A DNA stretch of 6,979 nt from Fidelibacterota bacterium (GTDB taxonomy: Bacteria > Fidelibacterota > UBA2242), in assembly GCA_023133185.1 (NCBI GenBank), contig JAGLWX010000439.1:1-6979 (forward strand), written 5' to 3'. Under the pieces are notes generated by a model that saw only the letters and a program-made list of their open reading frames with translations, searched no databases and was not told where the DNA came from. This document shows positions 1 through 6,659 of this stretch, piece after piece (positions within the stretch are counted from its first letter, which is position 1; the number at the start of each line of letters is the position of its first letter). Made by a program: the position numbers and the translations under genes.

Positions 1-39
1 TCCACAAGAAATTACATGCTTCGCCGTCATAAAAAAAGC

Positions 40-69
40 TTGACAAAGGAATCGCAAATTCTGTAGATT
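40..69 (+). promoter_or_regulatory. candidate sigma70-type promoter of the three-gene unit
   Basis: A perfect TTGACA at 40-45 is followed after 18 nt by TAGATT at 64-69, a 4-of-6 match to TATAAT. This would start transcription around 75-78 and give a leader of roughly 50 nt before the ATG at 130. A second AT-rich hexamer, TATAGT at 75-80, is too far from the -35 to pair with it. The -35 match is strong and the -10 match is ordinary; no experimental start site is known to me. Confidence 0.4.
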
Positions 70-70
70 C
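49..70. repeat. short inverted repeat GAATC-N12-GATTC within the promoter
   Basis: GAATC at 49-53 is the exact reverse complement of GATTC at 66-70, with 12 nt between. The right arm overlaps the proposed -10 box and the left arm lies in the promoter spacer, the geometry of a possible operator. Arms of five bases occur often by chance in AT-rich DNA, so this is a weak call. Confidence 0.15.
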
Positions 71-116
71 TATTTATAGTGTGGGTTTGTAAGTAAATAT
101 CGTAAAATTTGTAGCT

Positions 117-123
117 AAGGAGG
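117..123 (+). promoter_or_regulatory. Shine-Dalgarno site of the receptor gene
   Basis: AAGGAGG, a full-strength anti-16S match, ends 6 nt before the ATG at 130. It fixes that ATG as the start and predicts efficient translation of the first gene. Confidence 0.85.
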
Positions 124-129
124 ATTAGC

Positions 130-3100
130 ATGGCGCGGCGTGTCTTAAGTTGTTTTCTGGTTATTCTGTTGCCTTATGTTCTTTTAGCGGGAACGGTAGG
201 TAAAATTGCCGGTATCGTATCCGACAAAGAGACAGGGAAACCGTTAATGGGTGTGAACATTGTTATTAAAGGAACGTCCATGGGGGCTGCATCGGGTGTG
301 AACGGTCGTTACTTTATTATGAATGTTTCGCCCGGATTGTACGATCTCGAAGCGAGTTATATCGGCTATGCGAAAATGACCATTCAGAATGTTCGTGTAA
401 CGGTTGATATAACTACCGATATGAATTTTGAAATGGTTACTGAAACTATTCGGGGACAGGAAGTGATTGTCATCGCAGAGAGACCATTAATTGAGGTCAA
501 GTCAACCAATGAACGTAGGGTTATCAGATCAGAAGATATAGAAAATCTTCCGGTCAGAGGCGCTACTGATATTGCGGCGCTTCAAACCGGAGTAGTAAAA
601 GTCGGTAATACTCTGCATGTCAGAGGCGGTAGAACCGAGGAAGTAGTGTACTATGTAGACGGTGTCTATCAGGTCAATGATTACAACAGAATCGAGAGAC
701 CTGAAGCTGGTGAAATTTCCGGCAATGCTCTTGAGGAAATATCCTATCAGGCGGGTGGTTTTGATGCCGAGTATGGCTCTGCGACTGCCGGTATTGTTAA
801 TATGAGCACCAAGATAGGTACGGGAAAATTTAAAATCTCCGGTGAAATCATTACTGATGAATTTTTAAGTAAAGAAAAGAAAACTTTTGGAACCTATTCC
901 TATGGGTACAACATTTATAACTTTTCTGTAGGCGGTCCAATAACTAGCAAAATCCGGTTTTATTCAAATATTGAGAAAAAATTCTTTTTAGACAGACGCA
1001 CTTCGGTCGGTTCTCACCCTTATGGAGAATGGCTGGGTGATCTGAATGAGGATGGAATTGCCAATTATGATGAATATGAATGGGAAGCAAAGTATGGACC
1101 GTTGCCTAATAATAAATCCAGCAAATGGCTCGGTACCGGGAACCTGATCTTCGATTTTCATCCTGTTAAAGTGAAAATAGGTGGAAATTTTGCGCGGGAA
1201 TCATATCGTGAATATTTTAATGATTATGCGCCGTTTAACTCAGAAAACAACCCGTTGCATAAAACCCAAACGCAATCGCTTTATGCGCGGGCAACTTGGA
1301 CAATCAATCCCAAAACTCTGTTAAATGTTCAGGGGAGTTATTTTCTGGATGGATATGAGGAGGGTAGTCACAAGTATTGGGATGACTTTTTGAAGTACGG
1401 GATGCGCGAGTTGCCAATCGATAAATATAAAGAAATTTATGGAGGCACAATTGCCGACACTTCGGTTTACGATTATTATGAAAAAAACGGAGTTTACTGG
1501 CTAGTTGTTCAGCCACAGCTGTCGCAGAATGGCTTTAATCCGCGAGTAAGAAGGGAATACGCTCAGTTTGATGCACCGGGGTCAATTTATGATGATTTTT
1601 CTAAAAATGAGACATCTTATAAAGGTCTTAGTGCTGATCTGAAAACCCAAGCCGGATCCCATGAACTGAAAGTCGGTTTTGATTATCGAGATTATACCAT
1701 TCGATATTACCGGCTGGGTGCGCCGATGCGTTTAGCCTCTTCTTATATTAACAATTCTCCCTATACCGAAGCAGAATACAACACTCTGAAAAATGAGGGC
1801 TCATCTTTAGTAGCAAAATATGCCGATTATGGCAGCTATGTAGATCAGTACTGGTTTCTGAATTATAAAAACGCCTATGCCGAGAATATGGGATATACAA
1901 TTGACGGCAAGGATTATATTAACGAAAGCCTGGATGATAATCGCGACGGTCCACGGTCTCCCAAAGTCGGCGGAATTTATTTCCAGGATAAAATTGAGCT
2001 AAAGGATTTGGTCGTCAACCTGGGAGTTCGTTATGACTACATTGCGTCAGATAATTTTCAATTTCGCGATGAGGCTCTGATAGTAATTGATACACTCGGA
2101 CAAATTGCCGAAAATGTCTATCTTGACGAGAAAGACGCATATTCTTCATACGAGCCGACGAGTAGTGATGCGATCGGTCGAACTCAAATGGTAAAAACCG
2201 ATCCTCATCATATTATCAGTCCGCGCCTTGGATTGGCTTTTCCGGTTACCGATCGGACTGTGTTTCATGCCCAGTACGGTAAATATGTTCAGCAGCCTCA
2301 GCTGAACAGAATGTTTCTGAGTTATCTTCGTTTTGCCTCTAATATCGATCAGGGTAATTTTACTATTTCTGGTAACCCTGCTCTGGAACCAGTTAAGACA
2401 ACCTCTTATGAAATTGGTTTTAAGCAACAAATGGGGCAAAATTCAAGTATTGATATAACGACGTTCTATAAACAGATGACCGGATATGTTCAGGTGCGTA
2501 ATGTCGCTGGCGCCAAACCGGTAGTTTATGCTACTTATGTCAATGGCGATTATGGTACAGTAAAAGGGCTCTCATTTTCCTATAATTTGAGAAGAACCGG
2601 CTATATACAGGCTTTGGTCAACTATACGCTCCAATATGCCGGTGGAACAGGCTCAACAGCCACCGGACAGTATCGCATTGCATGGCAGTCGGGCAACTAT
2701 CCGACCTTTGTCAGCCCGCTTGATTTTGATCAGAGACATACCGGAACAATTAATATAGATTTCAGAACCACTGAAAAAGATATAATCGGTCCTGCCGGCG
2801 TAAATTTCCTTTTTACTTTTGGGAGTGGTCGCCGATATACACCGACAAGAATTAGCAGTGAGGTATTTCCGGCTATATCCAGCACACCGATTGCGGCGCT
2901 TAACTCCGGAACTATGCCGTTTACTTATGAGCTCAATATGAAAATAGACAAATCTATAAAATTCAAAGGTTCTAATATCACCTTTTATCTTTGGGTGGAA
3001 AATCTCTTGAATACCAGAAATGCGCGTACTGTATATGACGGAACCGGGTTGCCCGATTATGACGGATGGTTTAATACGCCGGAAGGCAGAGCCTGGAAAC

Positions 3101-3207
3101 AGAATCCTGCTAACAGTGTAGAACTCTACAATATGAGACAGGAACATCCATATAATTTTGAAACCCCGCGAACAATCCGGCTGGGTGTGAAATTTGATAT
3201 TGGTTAA
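130..3207 (+). CDS. TonB-dependent outer-membrane receptor, Oar-like, with carboxypeptidase-regulatory-like N-terminal domain
   Basis: A 1025-residue outer-membrane receptor, presumably energised through TonB; the substrate is unknown. Residues 1-20 form a signal peptide (RR near the start, hydrophobic core, likely cleavage after LLA at 18-20). Residues 24-105 are a carboxypeptidase-regulatory-like beta-sandwich (D-x-E-T-G-K-P-L-x-G-V-N at 32-43, NGRYFI at 58-63, YIGY at 77-80). A TonB-box-like segment, EVIVIAERP at 111-119, leads into the plug domain (about 120-230), with LPVRG at 140-144, HVRGGR at 163-168, YYVDG at 174-178 and GGFDAEYGSATAGIVN at 209-224. The rest is a 22-strand-type barrel, with SPRLG at 697-701, GNPALEP at 748-754 and a TonB-receptor-like NLLNTRNARTVYDGTG stretch near the C-terminus. 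There is no STN signalling domain. The protein ends KFDIG, so the usual terminal aromatic residue is not last. An EF-hand-like loop sits in an early extracellular-type insertion (304-315). Two stops in a row (TAATAA) end the gene. Receptor identity is firm; a SusC-type glycan role is not supported, because no SusD follows. Confidence 0.93.
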   Translation: MARRVLSCFLVILLPYVLLAGTVGKIAGIVSDKETGKPLMGVNIVIKGTSMGAASGVNGRYFIMNVSPGLYDLEASYIGYAKMTIQNVRVTVDITTDMNFEMVTETIRGQEVIVIAERPLIEVKSTNERRVIRSEDIENLPVRGATDIAALQTGVVKVGNTLHVRGGRTEEVVYYVDGVYQVNDYNRIERPEAGEISGNALEEISYQAGGFDAEYGSATAGIVNMSTKIGTGKFKISGEIITDEFLSKEKKTFGTYSYGYNIYNFSVGGPITSKIRFYSNIEKKFFLDRRTSVGSHPYGEWLGDLNEDGIANYDEYEWEAKYGPLPNNKSSKWLGTGNLIFDFHPVKVKIGGNFARESYREYFNDYAPFNSENNPLHKTQTQSLYARATWTINPKTLLNVQGSYFLDGYEEGSHKYWDDFLKYGMRELPIDKYKEIYGGTIADTSVYDYYEKNGVYWLVVQPQLSQNGFNPRVRREYAQFDAPGSIYDDFSKNETSYKGLSADLKTQAGSHELKVGFDYRDYTIRYYRLGAPMRLASSYINNSPYTEAEYNTLKNEGSSLVAKYADYGSYVDQYWFLNYKNAYAENMGYTIDGKDYINESLDDNRDGPRSPKVGGIYFQDKIELKDLVVNLGVRYDYIASDNFQFRDEALIVIDTLGQIAENVYLDEKDAYSSYEPTSSDAIGRTQMVKTDPHHIISPRLGLAFPVTDRTVFHAQYGKYVQQPQLNRMFLSYLRFASNIDQGNFTISGNPALEPVKTTSYEIGFKQQMGQNSSIDITTFYKQMTGYVQVRNVAGAKPVVYATYVNGDYGTVKGLSFSYNLRRTGYIQALVNYTLQYAGGTGSTATGQYRIAWQSGNYPTFVSPLDFDQRHTGTINIDFRTTEKDIIGPAGVNFLFTFGSGRRYTPTRISSEVFPAISSTPIAALNSGTMPFTYELNMKIDKSIKFKGSNITFYLWVENLLNTRNARTVYDGTGLPDYDGWFNTPEGRAWKQNPANSVELYNMRQEHPYNFETPRTIRLGVKFDIG
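1039..1074 (+). other. EF-hand-like calcium-binding loop in the receptor
   Basis: Receptor residues 304-315 read DLNEDGIANYDE, with acidic or amide residues at loop positions 1, 3, 5, 9 and 12 and Gly at 6, as in an EF-hand or dockerin loop. Position 8 is Ala rather than the usual Ile/Val/Leu. It lies in an insertion between early barrel strands, next to a Trp/Tyr/Glu-rich segment, probably an extracellular loop. Calcium binding is inferred from the pattern only. Confidence 0.5.
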
Positions 3208-3213
3208 TAAAGT

Positions 3214-3220
3214 GAGAGGA
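3214..3220 (+). promoter_or_regulatory. Shine-Dalgarno site deciding the start of the second gene
   Basis: GAGAGGA at 3214-3220 stands 9 nt before the ATG at 3230. It favours this ATG over the in-frame TTG at 3194, which overlaps the end of the receptor gene and has no purine-rich site at a proper distance. Confidence 0.7.
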
Positions 3221-3229
3221 TATAATAAA

Positions 3230-6200
3230 ATGAAAAAAATAATGTCAACTTTATTTTACCTGACAGCGATTATAGTTGTAGGAGGGATAATTCTCACGCC
3301 GGCAATTGCTGAACTGAGCAGAAACAGCTCTAATGTTTTATCCAAGACAACTTCCTCCGAATATACGCTCTTTGACGCTAACCAAATTGCCAGTTGGGTT
3401 GGAAATAATGGCCATGTTGTAAGCCATAATCCTACTGGTGATGCAGGTCTGGAATGGCCTCAAGGCAGTGGAAACACAGCCGTTTATTGTTCCGGACTCT
3501 GGGTTACGGGAAAAGTAGGAGGCGAAATCAGATCGGCAGCCGCCGAATTCGCATCTGAATTTATGCCGGGCGTGATATTTTACGAACCGCACCCGGATTC
3601 GGCAAGAAAAGCGGGAATTCCGTCAAATCCGAATGACGCCCGCTATCAGATTTATAAAATTAATAAGGGCGATAACTCTGATCCCGATGATTTACAGGCT
3701 TTTAATCGGGAATATGCTACCTGGCCGGTTGCCGACGGCGCCCCGGCGCATGACGGCGAATTCTTCACCGATCTGAATGAAAACGGTATTTGGGATAACG
3801 GAGAGCCATTTGAGGATTTCAATCTCAACGGAGAATATGATGGTCCCGATGGTTTTATCAAAGAGGGCGAAGATCCCCCTCAGCTCCTTGGCGACCAGAT
3901 GCTCTGGATGGTCTATAACGATTTGGATGATGCCAAGCATGCCAGCCTGTGGGGCACCAAACCGTTAGGCATTGAGGTGCAGACTACAATTTTCGGGTTT
4001 GACCGGGCGGACCCATTGGGAAATGTCATGTTCATAAAATGGTTAGTTGTCAATAAAGGCGGTGTAACGGTAGACAGCTGTTTCATATCGATGTGGTCGG
4101 ATTCCGATCTGGGTGACGCTAAAGACGATTTTATCGGATGTGATACTTCATTAAGCGTGGGTTATTTTTACAATGGCAATGCGGTAGATATAAAGTACGG
4201 CATAGCGCCTCCATGTGTGGGCTATGATTTTTTTCAGGGTCCGATAGTGCCTTCTCCCGGAGATATGGCCTTGGTATCAGGAAGATTTATTTCTGATTAC
4301 AAGAATCTGCCGATGACCTCTTTTGTGAAATATACAAATTCTGATCCAGAATATGGCGATCCTGAAACTGCGGAAGAAGCTTTTAATTATATGAAAGGCA
4401 GAAATGCTTATAACGATCCGTGGTTAACGCCCGATGGAAGTGTCACTCAGTTTCTCTATCCCGGCGATCCTCAGACCCGCTCCGGTTGGACAGAATATGA
4501 TGACAGCACCCCGGAAGACCGACGCTTTCTGATGAGCTCCGGACCAATTAAATTGGAAAGTTGGGTAGATGTGAATCTCGACGGCTGGCCGCAGGTCGGC
4601 GAACCCGGTGTTCAGGAGATTGTCGGTGCGATCATTATTGCGAAAGGAACAAATAATTTAAATGCAATTACCGCCATGAAATTTTTCGACCAGTATGCTC
4701 AGAATGCATATGACGCCCAATTTGTACTGCCTAGTCCTCCCAAACCTGTGGTAGTAGCACATGAATTGGATGAACAGATTATCTTATCATGGGAAGATGG
4801 CGCCGATATTGCCGAGAATTATTCATTTCTGGGTTATGATTTTGAAGGTTACAATGTTTATCAGGGCGAGTCTAAAAACGGACCGTGGAAATGCATTGCC
4901 ACCTATGATAAGGTCAACGGAATATCTGTAATCATGGATAAAGGATTGGATCTTGAAACCGGGTTAATTCTTGAGGGACCCGTTCAGTTCGGTACCGATG
5001 CAGGGCTTGTCAGAATGATTAATATTAATACTGATTATATACGGGGTAATGTTGATCTGATCAACGGTAGAAAATATTATTATGCCGTGACAACTTATGC
5101 CTACAATCCGGATGTAGCGCCCAAGACTGTTGAAAGTTCTAAAAAATGTCTGGGTGATGTAACTCCCGGAAATGAAGATGATGACGAACCGGGTATCCAA
5201 CCCCATGAACCGGGACTTGGCGAAGAATTATATACTGAAACGGGAGAATATCTGGATATTTATCATACAAGCGGTGTAGGGGAAGCAGTCGTATCTGCAT
5301 CGGTTATAAATCCCTTGAAATTGACCGGTGATAAATACGCAATACGCTTCGACTATGATTCAACTGCCGGTCAGGGTTCCTGGTATATGGGGCGCATAGA
5401 TGATAGCAATGCCATGACCGATACATTAATCCAGTCAACTGAGTTAGACAGTTTCATGTCCGATCAAATTGAAGGTTTTGATGTAATAGTTAAAGATATT
5501 GCCTTTGATGCCCCGACCTTTAACCAAACATGGGCTCAGACATCAAATATTATCGGGACCAATGTTATTCAGGACCGGTTTGATGCCGTATCGCCCGGAG
5601 GCGTGGATTCATTAATTTATTATCCCGCCGCCCCGGATACTGCTCATCTGGATACACTATACGGTCCGACTTATTATTACGATCGTTTTGAAATTGTAGA
5701 GATTGGTGTAAATACATACGTTGATCTCTTTAGGAAAGTTCAGCATGATGTAATGATCGAAGGCTGGGCATCCGAAGCAGGCGGATTAGATCACCGGGCA
5801 GCATCCCTTGGTATAGGCGGTGGGATTACGGATCCCGTTTTATTGCGATCGGACTTGGAAATCAGGTTTACCGAAGAGGGACAGATGGCGTCACGGTGGA
5901 CGGTGCAAACAGGATATGCACCCGATGATACTCTGGTTCAGGTGCCTTTTGAGATCTGGGATGTTGAACGAGACGTCCAGCTCTGTGTGGGAATTGCGGA
6001 TAATAATTACCGACCAGCGACCGGCGAGAATTATGGTATTTATGATCCGGAAAAGATGACCCTGCAGAATGATTGGGTAGTCACTCTGCACACTGATTAT
6101 GAAAGCTACGGTGATACGATTCAGGCGATTATGGCAAACCCCAATACCGGATGGCTGTTCTACTTCAGCAGTTCATCAAAATATTCTGTCGGTGATGTTC

Positions 6201-6634
6201 TCGAATTAAGCTTCCTGAATCCGGTTGAGGCAGGCAGGGATGAATATTCTTTCGTCGCTCCGGCGCTGGATACTGCGCTGACAAAGAAAACCATGCAGGA
6301 ACAGCTGAAAGAGCTGAATGTATTTCCTAATCCGTATTTTGCATTCAATGTTGAGGAAACTCAACCATTATACCGGTTTGTGACTTTTACGCATTTACCA
6401 AAATACAAAGGCGTAATTAGAATCTTCAGTATTGGCGGACAACTCGTGACAAAGATCGATCACGGCGCCAGTGATTTTGCCGGTTCAACCTTTGACAGGT
6501 GGAACTTGACAAATCAATATGGAATACCGGTTGCAAGCGGTATGTACATTGCCCACATTGAGGTCGAAGGTGTGGGGGAGAAGATTCTTAAATTGGCTGT
6601 CTTTATGCCGGAAGAACGACTTGATGTCTATTAA
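3230..6634 (+). CDS. large exported multidomain protein with FnIII-like region and FlgD-like / T9SS-type C-terminal sorting domain
   Basis: 1134 residues from the ATG at 3230. The start is chosen because it has a Shine-Dalgarno and opens directly with a signal peptide (MKK, hydrophobic core, AIA-E cleavage at 27/28); starting at TTG 3194 would add 12 residues in front. The N-terminal module (about 30-480) has EWPQGSG at 75-81 and GLWVTGKVGGEIR at 89-101, a pattern I associate with uncharacterised secreted proteins of FCB sister phyla, plus cysteines at 87, 284, 304 and 329. Three EF-hand-like loops lie at 181-192, 196-207 and 447-458. A fibronectin-III-like region follows (about 501-645; ILSWEDG, GYNVYQGES from 540, YYYAVTTYAYN), then an acidic Pro/Gly linker (about 652-675) and a beta-rich segment of unknown function (about 675-1020). 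The protein ends in a sorting-type domain from VFPNPY at 1031. No catalytic motif was recognised. Its place 22 nt behind the receptor gene suggests a surface partner of that receptor. Secretion and a multidomain surface role are well supported; the molecular function is unknown. Confidence 0.9.
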   Translation: MKKIMSTLFYLTAIIVVGGIILTPAIAELSRNSSNVLSKTTSSEYTLFDANQIASWVGNNGHVVSHNPTGDAGLEWPQGSGNTAVYCSGLWVTGKVGGEIRSAAAEFASEFMPGVIFYEPHPDSARKAGIPSNPNDARYQIYKINKGDNSDPDDLQAFNREYATWPVADGAPAHDGEFFTDLNENGIWDNGEPFEDFNLNGEYDGPDGFIKEGEDPPQLLGDQMLWMVYNDLDDAKHASLWGTKPLGIEVQTTIFGFDRADPLGNVMFIKWLVVNKGGVTVDSCFISMWSDSDLGDAKDDFIGCDTSLSVGYFYNGNAVDIKYGIAPPCVGYDFFQGPIVPSPGDMALVSGRFISDYKNLPMTSFVKYTNSDPEYGDPETAEEAFNYMKGRNAYNDPWLTPDGSVTQFLYPGDPQTRSGWTEYDDSTPEDRRFLMSSGPIKLESWVDVNLDGWPQVGEPGVQEIVGAIIIAKGTNNLNAITAMKFFDQYAQNAYDAQFVLPSPPKPVVVAHELDEQIILSWEDGADIAENYSFLGYDFEGYNVYQGESKNGPWKCIATYDKVNGISVIMDKGLDLETGLILEGPVQFGTDAGLVRMININTDYIRGNVDLINGRKYYYAVTTYAYNPDVAPKTVESSKKCLGDVTPGNEDDDEPGIQPHEPGLGEELYTETGEYLDIYHTSGVGEAVVSASVINPLKLTGDKYAIRFDYDSTAGQGSWYMGRIDDSNAMTDTLIQSTELDSFMSDQIEGFDVIVKDIAFDAPTFNQTWAQTSNIIGTNVIQDRFDAVSPGGVDSLIYYPAAPDTAHLDTLYGPTYYYDRFEIVEIGVNTYVDLFRKVQHDVMIEGWASEAGGLDHRAASLGIGGGITDPVLLRSDLEIRFTEEGQMASRWTVQTGYAPDDTLVQVPFEIWDVERDVQLCVGIADNNYRPATGENYGIYDPEKMTLQNDWVVTLHTDYESYGDTIQAIMANPNTGWLFYFSSSSKYSVGDVLELSFLNPVEAGRDEYSFVAPALDTALTKKTMQEQLKELNVFPNPYFAFNVEETQPLYRFVTFTHLPKYKGVIRIFSIGGQLVTKIDHGASDFAGSTFDRWNLTNQYGIPVASGMYIAHIEVEGVGEKILKLAVFMPEERLDVY
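3770..3850 (+). other. tandem EF-hand-like loops in the exported protein
   Basis: Residues 181-192 (DLNENGIWDNGE) and 196-207 (DFNLNGEYDGPD) each place Asp/Asn at loop positions 1, 3, 5 and 9, Gly at 6 and Glu/Asp at 12. The two loops repeat with a 15-residue period. This resembles the Asp/Asn-Gly calcium loops of thrombospondin-3, dockerin and EF-hand proteins. No flanking helices are evident, so these are loops in a beta-rich protein rather than true EF-hands. Calcium binding is inferred. Confidence 0.55.
4568..4603 (+). other. third EF-hand-like loop in the exported protein
   Basis: Residues 447-458 (DVNLDGWPQVGE) have Asp, Asn and Asp at positions 1, 3 and 5, Gly at 6, Gln at 9 and Glu at 12. 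The VGEPG that follows parallels the NGEPF after the first loop (190-194), suggesting a shared structural unit used twice about 265 residues apart. Confidence 0.5.
4730..5164 (+). other. fibronectin type III-like region of the exported protein
   Basis: Residues about 501-645 begin with a Pro-rich boundary (PSPPKPVVVA) and contain ILSWEDG, GYNVYQGES and a final YYYAVTTYA strand, the order of landmarks of an FnIII fold (strand B Trp, strand C Tyr, strand F Tyr-x-Tyr). The region is longer than a standard FnIII domain of about 90-100 residues, with an insertion around 565-605. It is likely a spacer or binding module. Confidence 0.55.
6320..6634 (+). other. C-terminal FlgD-like / T9SS type A-like sorting domain
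   Basis: Residues 1031-1134 show the landmarks of this family in order: VFPNPY (1031-1036), a strand VTFTHLP, then IRIFSIGGQLV, a Trp-Asn-Leu at 1091-1093, VASGMYIAHIE (1101-1111) and a closing strand ILKLAVF. In T9SS organisms such a domain directs export across the outer membrane and is often cleaved or attached to the cell surface. Here the last strand is followed by about nine further residues (MPEERLDVY), whereas typical Bacteroidetes sorting domains end soon after this strand. Confidence 0.8.
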
Positions 6635-6646
6635 ACCAAACAATAT

Positions 6647-6650
6647 GAGG
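6647..6650 (+). promoter_or_regulatory. Shine-Dalgarno site of the third gene
   Basis: GAGG at 6647-6650 lies 9 nt before the ATG at 6660. Another in-frame ATG at 6645 overlaps this site and would add five residues (MRNSI) in front of MKK, so 6660 is preferred. Confidence 0.6.
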
Positions 6651-6659
6651 AATAGTATT

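Larger units (their letters stand above)
1..129. other. 5' non-coding leader upstream of the receptor gene
   Basis: No convincing coding sequence is visible in these 129 bases on either strand. The stretch is AT-rich and holds a candidate promoter, a short inverted repeat and the ribosome binding site of the receptor gene. The end of whatever precedes the unit lies outside the window, so it is not possible to say whether transcription also reads in from upstream. Confidence 0.6.

Noticed and set aside
142..190. Lipoprotein signal in the receptor (Cys at residue 8)
   Set aside because: The cysteine sits at the start of the hydrophobic core, not at its end after a lipobox; the segment reads as an ordinary signal peptide cleaved near residue 20.
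2653..3147. Open frame of 164 codons on the minus strand inside the receptor gene
   Set aside because: It lies wholly antisense to a strongly supported receptor C-terminus, has no ribosome binding site of note, and its translation shows no recognisable domain or signal.
130..3207. SusC glycan-uptake receptor of a polysaccharide utilisation locus
   Set aside because: No SusD-like lipoprotein or glycan-degrading enzyme is adjacent; the sequence landmarks fit the Oar-like group better.
3194..3229. TTG at 3194 as start of the second gene, overlapping the receptor stop
   Set aside because: It is in frame but lacks a suitably spaced Shine-Dalgarno and would place 12 polar residues before a normal MKK signal peptide; the ATG at 3230 has both.
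6635..6659. Terminator between the second and third genes
   Set aside because: The 25-nt gap has no hairpin and no T-run; it holds only the ribosome binding site of the next gene.
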